Source of the DNA: Chionoecetes opilio | Lineage: Eukaryota; Arthropoda; Malacostraca; Decapoda; Majidae | Assembly (NCBI GenBank): GCA_016584305.1 | Contig: JACEEZ010006399.1 | Location: forward strand, 562,501 to 626,500 | Length of the DNA: 64,000 nt | Direction of reading: 5' to 3' | Part shown: positions 1 through 10,548 of the stretch, piece after piece | Layout of the letters: every line of letters starts with the position of its first letter | How positions within the stretch are numbered: the stretch's first letter is position 1 | Program-made: the position numbers and the translations under genes | Notes under the pieces: model-generated | What the model saw: only the letters and a program-made list of their open reading frames with translations | Database searches by the model: none | Told to the model about the DNA's origin: nothing

Positions 1-82
<82 letters not shown>
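1..82. repeat. (TC)n microsatellite, truncated by window start
   Basis: Uninterrupted TC dinucleotides from the first base. The array probably extends beyond the window. Confidence 0.98.
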
Positions 83-85
<3 letters not shown>

Positions 86-511
86 AATCTTATATTCGAA
101 GATTGCACAGCACACGGCCCATTGTCAATTTTGAAATAAAGTAAGTATTTTGACTTATATTGCTTTGTAGTACGTATGGAGAATCATGTTGCGCTAATTC
201 GATTTCACCAATGATTCCGCACTTGCCATTCCATTGAACTTGAATATATTTAATGATAAATACAGATGTAGAAAAGAAAGAATAAAAAAAAATAATAATA
301 ATAATAATAACAATACGGCAGAATGCAGGCGAGGTCACGCTTATAGCCTGACCCTAACCTTGGTTCTGCACCGCCTCGCTGATGACTGCAGGGGCCTGAC
401 TGTTAAAACTTTCCCACCTTTTGTTCCCTCCCATTTCTCGCTTTCGCCATTGCTTCCGGTCCCGCCACCTCATTAACTCACTACTCTGCTTCTTATCCTT
501 TATTCATATAT
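83..511. other. Unique AT-rich spacer
   Basis: No gene is recognised. A short A-rich/(AAT)n run lies at about 285-313. The rest is non-repetitive, with no convincing coding frame. Confidence 0.5.
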
Positions 512-840
<329 letters not shown>

Positions 841-982
841 CTATGTCTATGACTAATACAGTTTCGTTTTTGTTTCCAGGTAAGTAAACACAAGGTCTCG
901 GGTGACTCCTTCAGGTGATAAGGTAAGTCTCTCTCTCGGGAACGTCGTGGTCATCAACCGGGATGGAAAGGTGAGTGTTGAA

Positions 983-994
983 GTGTGTGTGTGT

Positions 995-1028
<34 letters not shown>

Positions 1029-1079
1029 GTGTGTGTGTTGTGTGCGTGTGCTATGTGTATGTTGTGTGTGTGTGTGTGT

Positions 1080-1148
<69 letters not shown>
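983..1148. repeat. (GT)n microsatellite with interruptions
   Basis: GT dinucleotides broken by GG, TT and TATG interruptions. The 3' half is pure. The long VC/TH frames here are repeat translations. Confidence 0.97.
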
Positions 1149-1149
<1 letters not shown>

Positions 1150-1351
1150 CTTCCCCCAAACAAAATTTCGTGTTCAATTTATTTCAAGACTTGTTTCGGG
1201 AGGTGTTTTTTCCTCTATCTGTTATTTATTTCTTCGGAGAAGTATAAGTTTTTCACACATAAATTATCATTTTGAAATTTTCTATTTTCGACGATTGTTG
1301 ATATGTTCCATATATGTGCAACAAGAGCAGTTATGTTCAAGAAGAAAGTTA

Positions 1352-1379
1352 GGATCACCTGAAGATCCGTCACCCCAGA
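1352..1379 (+). repeat. Left terminal inverted repeat of the Merlin-like element
   Basis: 28 bases are identical to the reverse complement of 1987-2014. The preceding octamer GAAAGTTA is the probable target duplication. Confidence 0.9.
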
Positions 1380-1530
1380 GTTTGGCAGGGTGACGGTTCT
1401 TCAGGTGGGATATCCTGGGGTGACGGATCTTCAGGTGGGGTCAAGACTTGAACTGACTTCACTTTCCAAATGAGGTCAGGTCAAATGGGTAAAAGGGAGG
1501 AGTCAGGACCCTCCAGTCAGGTAGGAGGAC

Positions 1531-1538
1531 TATATAAA
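1531..1538 (+). promoter_or_regulatory. TATA-like box upstream of the transposase relic
   Basis: TATATAAA lies about 50 bp upstream of the ATG at 1582, inside the Merlin-like element. A TCATA or TCAGT initiator-like sequence follows at 1563-1576. Plausible as the element's own promoter but short and unproven. Confidence 0.35.
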
Positions 1539-1581
1539 AATAAGTTGACTGCAAAATATAAGTCATAGGAGTCAGTGGACC

Positions 1582-1911
1582 ATGGCACGCAATACCTTCT
1601 AAACTACCATCCTACCACTGTTGGGTGATGATTCCACTAAAGGTATTCGGTGGCTTCAACAAAACAGACTTTTAAAGCGTGAAGTTAAGTGTGATACATG
1701 TGATAACTGGATGAATTTGACAAAATACTCCAGATCGAAGGATGGTTTTCTATGGAAATGCCAAACAAAAGACAGCCTGAAGTATACAAATCCACTACGG
1801 TAAGTCTATAAGAATTGGATCTTTTTTTGCCCGTTCTTGAATTTCAGAAGATGCATTTCTCCAAGATGCATAACACAAAGTTGTTTGTTATTTGTTATCA
1901 TCATTTTATAA
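1582..1911 (+). pseudogene. Merlin/ISXO2-like transposase N-terminal fragment with predicted intron
   Basis: An ATG in strong context (ACCATGG, 1582-1584) opens a frame with a TAA at codon 7 (1600-1602). The same frame then runs open through 1800 and holds the recognisable part: an IRWLQQNRLL helix, then CDTC (1690-1701), then KYSRSKDGFLWKC. A C-x2-C pair followed by (K/R)DG(F/Y)xWxC is typical of the zinc ribbon at the start of ISXO2/Merlin transposases. At 1800 the frame meets CG|GTAAGT, a consensus splice donor that also supplies the in-frame TAA. A pyrimidine-rich tract and TTTCAG follow, ending at 1847. Removing 1800-1847 (48 bp) keeps the frame open to TAA 1909-1911 and adds more cysteines. 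The nonsense codon and missing catalytic core make it a pseudogene. The splicing is inference. Confidence 0.55.
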
Positions 1912-1986
1912 ATTACATTCACTGTGGGCTGGGGTGACGGTTCTTCAGGTGGGAAATCCTGGGGTGACGGATCTTCAGGTGGACAT

Positions 1987-2014
1987 TCTGGGGTGACGGA
2001 TCTTCAGGTGATCC
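1987..2014 (-). repeat. Right terminal inverted repeat of the Merlin-like element
   Basis: Exact inverse of 1352-1379. It is followed by TAAAGTTA, which matches the left flanking octamer at 7 of 8 positions. Confidence 0.9.
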
Positions 2015-2062
2015 TAAAGTTAATATGCACGTCATAAAGAAAATAGCTACAGATTTACTTTA

Positions 2063-2165
<103 letters not shown>

Positions 2166-2609
2166 TCACATCTCCCTACTCAGCCTCCCTATCCATCTTA
2201 GGTGTGTCCTCACAGAGTCCCGCCTCGCCTCACCTATCTCGCTACCCCACCGCGGCATCCCACAACAAGTAGCCCCGAGTTAACGGTTACCACTACTACT
2301 CTCGACCTGTGACGGGTTGTGGACCAGTAAGGGTCCTGTCAGTTAGTGACCACCATCGGGATTTAAGGTACCAGGTCCTGCTGCGGAGCATTGAGTGTAC
2401 GGCGTCCTACATGGGAAGTACACAATCGCAGTGGATTGAACGAGCTGGGGCTGATTGATGCTGCCTCCCAAGAAAGCGCAGGCAAGGCTGCCGCACCACC
2501 CTTGAACCTCCACACTGTGTTCAACCATTACAAAACACACATAACATGACCTATCTATCAAGCACTAAACCTACCCCCACAAACTAGTAGTAGTTAGCCA
2601 TAGATTACA
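2166..2609. other. Unique spacer upstream of a LINE 3' UTR
   Basis: Moderate-GC non-repetitive sequence with no recognised protein. It may be an unaligned part of the LINE whose tail follows at 2610-2852, but no reverse-transcriptase motif is visible. Confidence 0.4.
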
Positions 2610-2852
2610 GCTTTCAACTTTCCTCACAAATTCCATGCAGTTTTTCTATACTGCATGGTATCACTTCATTTCCGGCCAGCTTCGGCTGGAGGGTGGGTGG
2701 GTGGGGAGGAGCCTTCTACTTTTCCTATCCTTCTCTCTTATCATCTAGTTAGTGTAGTGTAGTTAAAGCAAACAGCCTTGTAAGGACCTATCGGTCTGTT
2801 GCTGTTTGTGTTTCCTTTGTAATCCTTTGTAATCCTTTGTAAAAAACAAGGG
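2610..2852 (+). mobile_element. CR1-like LINE 3' UTR (family A), solo tail
   Basis: This matches the reverse complement of 42338-42590, the 3' UTR of the LINE at 42338-43796. Shared blocks include AATTCCATG, TTTTTCTATACTGCATGGT, GGCTTCGGC(C/T)GGAG, GTGGGTGGGGAGGAGCCTTC and GCTGTTGCTGT. The copy ends in three CCTTTGTAAT units (2813-2842). A tail of short tandem repeats instead of poly(A) is a known CR1 trait. No coding sequence remains. Confidence 0.8.
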
Positions 2853-3025
2853 AATACACCAGGCGTATTTTCCCCCTAAACGACTCGAGCTTTTTTTCGC
2901 CAGCCCGGCTAAAAGTCCCCGAAGAAACCCCAGGGGAGGATCAGGGAAGAGCCGCCGCAATACCCTGTAGGTCCCTCGGGGCAGAGGAAACACTGGGCTT
3001 TTTTCACCTTCAAAGTCAAAGGGAG

Positions 3026-3029
<4 letters not shown>

Positions 3030-3101
<72 letters not shown>
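3030..3101. repeat. (GA)n microsatellite
   Basis: Pure GA dinucleotides following a GGAGGA lead-in. Confidence 0.97.
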
Positions 3102-3108
<7 letters not shown>

Positions 3109-3538
3109 TGGTGGTCATAGAGCATGGGAAAGAAAGATTGAAAGGGAAAGTTAATAAAATAAATGGGAAGATTCAAGAAAAAGGAAAAGCAAATGGAAAG
3201 GATAAGAAAACGAAAAAAAGAAAGAAGGTAAAAAAATACAATTGAGAGAAATGTGGAGCAGGGAAGGAGAGAGAAAACTGAAACACAAAAACTAAAACAA
3301 TAGAGAAGTATTAAATTTTATAAAAGAGGGAGAAACGGTGGGCAAGGAAAATGGAGAGGACTTTGATAAGGAATGGGTGAGGACAATGGATGTAAAAGAA
3401 ACTAGGAGTATAGACATATTAGGGGAAGGGACAGAGAAACGGAATGGATTAAAGGGCATAGAAGGGAGAGTGGAGGAAATAATATATGAGTCTAGCTTGG
3501 TGAAGATTTTGATGAGATCTAAATAATGGAGTGGGTAA

Positions 3539-3742
3539 AGAGAGAGAGAGAGAGAGAGAGCGAGAGCGAGAGAGGAGAGAGAGAGAGAGAGGAGAGAGAG
3601 AGAGGAGAGGAGAGGAGAGAGAGAGCGAGAGCGAGAGAGAGAGAGCGAGAGCGAGAGCGAGAGCGAGAGCGAGAGCGAGAGCGAGAGCGAGAGCGAGAGC
3701 GAGAGCGAGAGCGAGAGCGAGAGCGCGAGAGAGCGAGAGAGG
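3539..3742. repeat. (GA)n passing into (GAGAGC)n
   Basis: GA dinucleotides with GGAG interruptions become a regular hexanucleotide GAGAGC array at about 3640-3730. Frames reading RE or RA/ES here are repeat translations. Confidence 0.96.
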
Positions 3743-3794
3743 AGTGGCGAAGTGCGGTAAAAATAAAGGGTCGTCAGAAATTGAAGAGGGGAAT

Positions 3795-3840
3795 GAGTGG
3801 GGGAAAAGAAACACAACATGGGGAAAAGAAACACAACATG
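3795..3840. repeat. 22-bp tandem duplication
   Basis: Two adjacent copies of GGGGAAAAGAAACACAACAT. Confidence 0.9.
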
Positions 3841-3997
3841 GTGAAAGTTACAAGGGGGTGGAGAAAGGGAGAAGGAAGGGTGGGAATATGACAAGACGCA
3901 GGAATAGATATAGCAGCAGTAGATAAAAAAAGACTGAAGGGTAAGCGAGCGACCCCATCAAGTGACCATCTACAGGTAATCTTCAACAGCTGGTCAG

Positions 3998-4556
3998 GAC
4001 ATGTTTGTTTGGGGAGGATCCACTCACACAGCTCTCTTAAACAGGGTTGAGTCAAAAGCTTTTCGTCTCATCAACTCCTCTCCTCTGACTGACTGTCTTC
4101 AATCTTTAAATCACCGCCGCAATGTTGCTTCTCTTGCTCTCTTCTACCGTTATTTTCATGCTCACTGCTCTTCTGAACTTGCTAACTGCATGCCTCCCCC
4201 ACTCCCGCGGCCTCGCTGCACAAGACTTTTTACTCATTCCCATCCCTATTCTGTCCATCTTCCTAATGCAAGAGTTAATCAGTATCTTTACCCTTTCATC
4301 CCTTTCACTGGTAAACTCTGGAAACTCTCTTCCTGTTTCTATTTTTCCACTTTCCTATGACTTAAATCTTTTCAAAAGAAGAGTAACAAGACACCTCCCG
4401 AACTAAATTGGCCTACCCCTGTTTTTATTTTATTCTCTTACTGTCTTCTTTATAGGGACTGGCAACTAAGCGGGCTTTGTGTTACCCATTTTTGTTGTGC
4501 TCTTGGCCAGTTCCCTGTGATGTAAAAAATAAAAATAAAAACAAAATAAAAACATA
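3998..4556 (+). mobile_element. Jockey/I-type LINE 3' end with poly(A)-like tail (family D)
   Basis: The frame from 4001 has the C-terminal region of a non-LTR polyprotein: VWGGSTHTALLNRVESKAFR, then FYRYFHAHCSSELANCMP, then TRLFTHSHPYSV. One extra A in the run at about 4320-4323 shifts the frame. The homologous C-terminus (NSLPVSIFPLSYDLNLFKRR) continues in the next frame to 4406. The 3' UTR contains GGGACTGGCAACTAAGCGGG and ends GATGTAAAAAATAAAAATAA. Matching UTRs occur inverted at 10384-10534 and 45754-45936. 5'-truncated and frameshifted, so inactive. Confidence 0.8.
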
Positions 4557-4625
4557 AGTTTCTTTACAGCTTCTTCGCCTTCCTCTCGCTTTAACATGTT
4601 CCCTTGTAGTTTAGTGATGGGACGA

Positions 4626-4712
4626 AGAAAAGGAGGCAAGGAGGAAGGGAGGGAGGCAAGGAGGGAGAGAGGAAGGGAGGGAGGCAAGGAGGGAGAGAGG
4701 AAGGGAGGGAAG
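4626..4712. repeat. GGAAGGGAGGGAGGCAAGGA minisatellite
   Basis: About three copies of a ~28-bp G/A-rich unit, with related purine-rich sequence continuing to ~4760. Confidence 0.8.
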
Positions 4713-5123
4713 GAATAAAATTGAAGTGGTTGGAAGGAGGGATGAGTGACAGGAAGAGCCAAGAGGTGAGTCGTGCATCAAAAGAGTTATTTCTAGAGTG
4801 CAAATGGAAGGATGTTGTGATTATATGTGTACTCTGAAGGCTGGGAGGGTGATAGGTCGACGGAGGGAGGGAAGAGAGACTCGGAAGGAGGGTATAAAGG
4901 CAAGGAAGGAAGTAGGGAGAGAATGAAGAAAGGAAGGATGAGCAGACCAGTTCACTAGTGAGGATAAATGAGGAGGAAAGAAAAACGGGTTGGCGTCAGC
5001 GGATATATATTTCCTTATCACTGATATATTTCTATTCAATAAATGTCATTAATCTATAGTGATCCGGATTGTGTTAGCAGCGAACACACATTAGATAAGG
5101 AAAGTTTTTTTTAGTTATCATTA

Positions 5124-5212
5124 TTGATATTCTTATTCTTCTTATTATTATTATTATGATTATGATTATTATTATTACTATTATCATTATTATTATTATT
5201 ATTATTATTACA
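5124..5212. repeat. (ATT)n-rich tract
   Basis: TTATTATTATTATTA runs with GAT interruptions. Confidence 0.9.
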
Positions 5213-5597
5213 AAAAAATCCAAATCATTAAAAAACATTATAGTGACGGAAAATAAACATGATTCAACTGAAACTTGGCACTGGCGGCTCATGGGTTAAA
5301 AAAATCTGATTGCGAGAAAAGGAAAAATCTAGTGCTTTTTGAAATTCATAAAAAAAATAAGAAATACTTTTTCCTTGTTCATATTACTCCTGTACACAAT
5401 TTTGACGCGTACACATGTAAGTGGGTCAAAAATACACACACACACAACACACAACACACACACACACACACTCACAAGCTGGTGTTGGTGTACATGTACG
5501 TAATTTGGACACGGTCATGCCCCGCCTCGACTCGCACATAACCTGGTTTAAGGTGGACAAATTACCCCATTAAAGCATCCCCTTGAACCCTTACCTG

Positions 5598-5662
5598 TGC
5601 GTGTGCGTGTGCGTGTGCGTGTGCGTGTGTGTGTGTTTGCGTGCGTATGTGTGTGTGTGCAT
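5598..5662. repeat. (GTGTGC)n/(GT)n microsatellite
   Basis: Hexanucleotide GTGTGC copies grade into GT. Confidence 0.93.
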
Positions 5663-5715
5663 CTTTCTTTTCGAGAAGATTATATCGGTTTCAGTTTATA
5701 TTTCACTTTTTTTTT

Positions 5716-5721
5716 CTCTCT

Positions 5722-5771
<50 letters not shown>

Positions 5772-5777
5772 CTCTCT
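5716..5777. repeat. (TC)n microsatellite
   Basis: TC dinucleotides with two CC interruptions. Confidence 0.96.
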
Positions 5778-6257
5778 TGCAAGCAGAGTAAAATCATTCT
5801 TTTCGCTCCACAACCTTTCTTCATCCCTACTCATCTCTTCTTCACTTTCTCCCTCCCTCCTTCCTTCCCTCTTTCTCTCCTCCTCTTCATCCTTCTTCCT
5901 TCACTCCTTTGTCTTCAATGCCTAAATACCCTGAACCAATTTTTTACTTTTCCAATATTGCACAGAAACGGATTAGAGGTAAGGAAGGCATACATAAACA
6001 GGCAGAAAAGGCGCGGGGATAAAAAAAAGAGAGAAAAGGAATGGAAAAGGAACGAGGATGAGGAAAATTATGAAGAAAGGGACGAGAAGTGAGAAAGCTT
6101 TAATGTAAGAAGTAAAAAAAAAAAACGTGAAAATGCCAAATGAACGGCAAGGACAAGGAAAAGGCGGAAGAGGAAAAAGCGAAGTAGGAAATGGTAAAAG
6201 AAAAAGAAATTTCATAAATACAAAAATAGCCACGAAAGAAAGAAAATAAAGGAAAAA

Positions 6258-6535
<278 letters not shown>

Positions 6536-6833
6536 ATTCATGGGGGGTGTTGAGGCAAGAAAGGAGGCAAGAACATAATTAAGAAAAAATGAAATCCCTC
6601 ATACATATAAAATATTTCATCTTCTTTCCCCTACCAAACCATTTTTTTTACCATGTGTGTATCTTCCCTACGTGTTCTCATAAAAAAGAACACACACAGG
6701 TACATATAATAACGTACACACACCACGTACATAGAAATTGAGATAGATATATATTGCTAACTCTAGTAGATGTGTCTCTTTGTTACCGTCCGTATATATA
6801 TGGGTGTGTGGGGGGGATGAGTGAGTGTGTGGG

Positions 6834-6958
6834 TATGCGTGGGTGGGTGGGTGGGTAGGTGGGTGGGTGGGTGGGTGGGTGGGTGGGTGGGTAGGTGGGT
6901 GGGTGGGTGGGGTGTGTGTGTCAGTGTGTGGGTTGTGTGTGTGGGTGTGGGTGTGGGT
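6834..6958. repeat. (GGGT)n microsatellite with GT-rich flank
   Basis: Tetranucleotide GGGT with rare GGTA variants at 6841-6911, then GT/GGGT mixture. The G-tracts could form G-quadruplexes on the plus strand. Confidence 0.95.
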
Positions 6959-7070
6959 TGGGGGGGAAGGGCCGGTGAACGAGTGGGTAAAGCTAATACG
7001 CCGAAATCATGACGTACAGTAGAATAGTTATACTGAGGCTGCATAGAAGGTTAGAAATAGGCCTCAGAGG

Positions 7071-8846
7071 TGGCACAGGTAAGGGGGCACAGGTAAGGGG
7101 AGGCACAGGTAAGGGGAGGCACAGGTAAGGGGAGGACAGGTAAGGGGAGGCACAGGTAAGGGGGGCACAGGTAAGGGGAGGCACAGGTAAGGGGAGGCAC
7201 AGGTAAGGGGAGGCACAGGTAAGGGGAGGCACAGGTAAGGGGAGGCACAGGTAAGGGGAGAGGCACAGGTAAGGGGAGGCACAGGTATAGGGGAGGCACA
7301 GGTAAGGGGAGGCACAGGTAAGGGGAGGCACAGGTAAGGGGAGGCACAGGTAAGGGGAGGCACAGGTAAGGGGAGGCACAGGTAAGGGGAGGCACAGGTA
7401 AGGGGAGGCACAGGTAAGGGGAGGCACAGGTAAGGGGAGGCACAGGTAAGGGGAGGCACAGGTAAGGGGAGGCACAGGTAAGGGGAGGCACAGGTAAGGG
7501 AGGCACAGGTAAGGGGAGGCACAGGTAAGGGGAGGCACAGGTAAGGGGAGGCACAGGTAAGGGGAGGCACAGGTAAGGGGAGGACAGGGAAGGGGAGGCA
7601 CAGGGTAAGGGGAGGCACAGGTAAGGGGGAGGCACAGGTAAGGGGAGGCACAGGTAAGGGGAGGCACAGGTAAGGGGAGGCACAGGTAAGGGGAGGCACA
7701 GGTAAGGGGAGGCACAGGTAAGGGGAGGCACAGGTAAGGGGAGGCACAGGTAAGGGGAGGCACAGGTAAGGGGAGGCACAGGTAAGGGGAGGCACAGGTA
7801 AGGGGAGGCACAGGGAAGGGGAGGCACAGGTAAGGGGAGGCACAGGTAAGGGGAGGCACAGGTAAGGGGAGGCACAGGTAAGGGGAGGCACAGGTAAGGG
7901 GAGGCACAGGTAAGGGGAGGCACAGGTAAGGGGAGGCACAGGTAAGGGGAGGCACAGGTAAGGGGAGGCACAGGTAATGGGAGGCACAGGTAAGGGGAGG
8001 CACAGGTAAGGGGAGGCACAGGTAAGGGGAGGCACAGTAAGGGGAGGCACAGGTAAGGGGAGGCACAGGTAAGGGGAGGCACAGGTAAGGGGAGGCACAG
8101 GTAAGGGGAGGCACAGGTAAGGGGAGGCACAGGTAAGGGGAGGCACAGGTAAGGGAGGCACAGGTAAGGGGAGGCACAGGTAAGGGGAGGCACAGGTAAG
8201 GGGAGGCACAAGGTAAGGGGAGGCACAGGTAAGGGGAGGCACAGGTAAGGGGAGGCACAGGTAAGGGAGGCACAGGTAAGGGGAGGCACAGGTAAGGGGA
8301 GGCACAGGTAAGGGGAGGCACAGGTAAGGGGAGGCACAGGTAAGGGGAGGCACAAGTAAGGGGAGGCACAGGTAAGGGGAGGCACAGGTAAGGGGAGGCA
8401 CAGGTAAGGGGAGGCACAGGTAAGGGGAGGCACAGGTAAGGGGAGGCACAGGTAAGGGGAGGCACAGGTAAGGGGAGGCACAAGTAAGGGGAGGCACAGG
8501 TAAGGGGAGGCACAGGTAAGGGGAGGCACAAGTAAGGGGAGGCACAGGTAAGGGGAGGCACAGGTAAGGGGAGGCACAGGTAAGGGGAGGCACAGGTAAG
8601 GGGAGGCACAGGTAAGGGAGGCACAGTAAGGGGCACAGTAAGGGGAGGCACAGGTAAGGGGAGGCACAGGTAAGGGGAGGCACAAGTAAGGGGAGGCACA
8701 GGTAAGGGGAGGCACAGGTAAGGGGAGGCACAGGTAAGGGGAGGCACAGGTAGGGAGCACAGGTAAGGGGAGGCACAGGTAAGGGGAGGCACAGGTAAGG
8801 GGAGGCACAAGTAAGGGGAGGCACAGGTAAGGGGAGGCACAGGTAG
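7071..8846. repeat. 16-bp satellite, ~110 copies, unit CACAGGTAAGGGGAGG
   Basis: A nearly homogeneous array of CACAGGTAAGGGGAGG over ~1.78 kb. Scattered variants include AAGTAAG for AGGTAAG, loss or gain of one G, and a few short units. Every standard unit contains CAGGTAAG, the consensus metazoan 5' splice-site octamer, on the plus strand. The complementary strand has no stop codon in the unit. Because 16 is not a multiple of 3, all three minus frames read the same 16-residue Pro/Leu/Cys-rich repeat and stay open for ~600 codons. These frames are not evidence of a protein. Confidence 0.98.
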
Positions 8847-9034
8847 GTAGGGCGGGGTGGAGAGCGGCCAGGTAAACACGTGCAGGAGGAAGGCAAACAG
8901 ATGGGAGGCGGCGAGTTAGCGTGTGATAAGGAGGCCGACACTCTTGCTGACAAACCTTTTTTCAGTTATATATATGTCAAGTTGTGGTAGCTGGTTTTTG
9001 TTATTTTAATTGTGAAATGCGTTGTCAATACTTG

Positions 9035-9662
9035 TTTTCATTATCTCAGGGACATGAAATCGTAGTTTTCTCTTATCTTTGAGGCAAAATACCGTAGTTT
9101 TCTCTTATCTTAGGGAAAAAATATAATATTGTCATACTTTTTTCATTATCTCAGGGACATAAAATCATAGTTTTCTCTTATCTTTGAGAAGAAAAAAATA
9201 GTAGTTTGTCCTATCTTAAGACAAAAAAACTTTTTCTAGTTTTTTCTTATCTAGGGACAAAAAATCATAGTTCTCTTATCTAGGGCAAAATATCGTAGTT
9301 TTCTCTTATGTAGGGACAAAATATAGTAGTTTTCTATTATCTAGGAACATAATATCGTAGGGTACTCTAATCTCAAGTACAAAATATCGTAGTTTACTTT
9401 GATCTCAGGGACAAAATATCCTAGTTTTCTCTCGCTTCAGGGACAAAATATCGTTTTTACTCTAATCTCATGGAAAAAATATCTAAGGTTACTCTAATCT
9501 CAAGGGCAAAATATGATAGTTTACTCTGATCTTAGGGACAAAATATCGTAGTTTTTCTTACTTTAGGGACAAAATATCGTTTTTACCTCAATCTCGGCTA
9601 CAAAGTATAATAGTTTCCTTCTATCTCAGGGACAAAATATCATAATTATCTTCTCATCTATG
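9035..9662 (+). repeat. Diverged ~33-bp minisatellite, GGGACAAAATATCGTAGTTT unit
   Basis: About 19 degenerate units of roughly GGGACAAAATATCGTAGTTT plus TCTCTTATCTCA. The inverted counterpart lies within 10549-10812. Sequence at ~9126-9143 (ATAATATTGTCATACTTTTT) matches the subterminal region of that element in inverse, so the array looks like an expansion of the element's interior. Confidence 0.85.
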
Positions 9663-9997
9663 GAATATAATATAACATCACTAAAACCACAATAACTTCC
9701 GTATCTTTACTTAGATGTAAATCGTTACAATCAAAATCTCCAACTAGTGTATCAAAGTATTGATTATATTGGGGTTTTTGTAATCTTCATAACAAAGCAT
9801 CACTAACTACATACACATTTATCTTGGTAAGAACACATCAAGTTACGATTATAATAAGTCTTGACAACCTAAAGATATGTAACAAGAACAAATAATTAGG
9901 AATGAAAGCGAAATGTAAACATCACTTGTAATAATAACACGCGCTTTAGGCAAATCACGCAATAAAAGCTTGATGCTCCTCACGTCATTTCATAATT

Positions 9998-9999
<2 letters not shown>
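9663..9999. other. Unique AT-rich spacer
   Basis: No gene or repeat is recognised. Confidence 0.5.
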
Positions 10000-10001
<2 letters not shown>

Positions 10002-10041
<40 letters not shown>

Positions 10042-10105
10042 CTCTCTCTCTCTCCTTCTCTCTCTCTCCTCTCTCCTCTTCCTCTCTCCTCTCCTCCTCT
10101 CTCTC
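10002..10105. repeat. (TC)n microsatellite with CC interruptions
   Basis: Interrupted TC array, more degenerate toward its 3' end. Confidence 0.95.
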
Positions 10106-10383
10106 GTCCTTCCCCCCAACGACCACCGATTAAATATTGCCTTTATTTCTTCATCTCATTAATATTAGCGGAGTATTTTGACAGGCCAGCGGCAGGCGTA
10201 GCGCGGCGGCCTGAATACAGGATTAAATGGAAATAAGAGTGAAAAAACACCTCGCAAAGACTCGCCTTCCTTCTCATAAATGGTTGATGAAGATGGATTG
10301 AGTGATGACCTGGAGGCTGGAAATAGTGTGGCTGTGGGTGTGAGGGCGTGGCTACGAGGGAGAGATAGTGGCCCTTGTGTGCA

Positions 10384-10534
10384 TTTATTTATTCTTTTGT
10401 TTTTTTACATCACAAAGGACTGGCCAAGGGCACAACAAAAAGAGGTAGCACAAAGCCCGCTTAGTTGCCAGTCCCTATAAAGAAGACAGTAAGAGAAAAA
10501 AAAATGGGGGGTGGGCCAATTTAGTTCGGGAGGT
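10384..10534 (-). mobile_element. Family D LINE 3' UTR with poly(A)-like tail, inverted
   Basis: The reverse complement matches 4385-4530: ACCTCCCGAACTAAATTGGC, GGGACTGGCAACTAAGCGGG, TTGTTGTGC, CTTGGCCAGTCC. The tail on this strand is T-rich at 10384-10407. The copy is truncated just after the homologue of the last coding bases. Confidence 0.85.
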
Positions 10535-10548
10535 ACTAAATGGAGGTT

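Larger units (their letters stand above)
1352..2014 (+). mobile_element. Merlin-like DNA transposon, internally deleted
   Basis: The 663-bp element has perfect 28-bp terminal inverted repeats (1352-1379 and 1987-2014) beginning GGATCACCTGAAGATCCGTC. It is flanked by GAAAGTTA (1344-1351) and TAAAGTTA (2015-2022), an 8-bp target-site duplication with one mismatch. Merlin/IS1016 elements are known to make 8-9 bp duplications. Inside are five more copies of the GGGTGACGG(A/T)TCTTCAGGTGG motif in direct orientation: 1388 and 1417 on the left, 1930, 1960 and 1989 on the right (the last overlaps the right terminal repeat). The interior encodes only a zinc-ribbon-like N-terminal piece resembling ISXO2-type transposases. 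No DDE catalytic domain fits in the remaining space, so the copy is non-autonomous. The Merlin call rests on combined duplication length, inverted repeats and domain resemblance. Confidence 0.7.

Noticed and set aside
6993..8953. Three overlapping minus frames of ~585-629 codons
   Set aside because: They are translations of the stop-free 16-bp satellite. All three frames give the same repeat.
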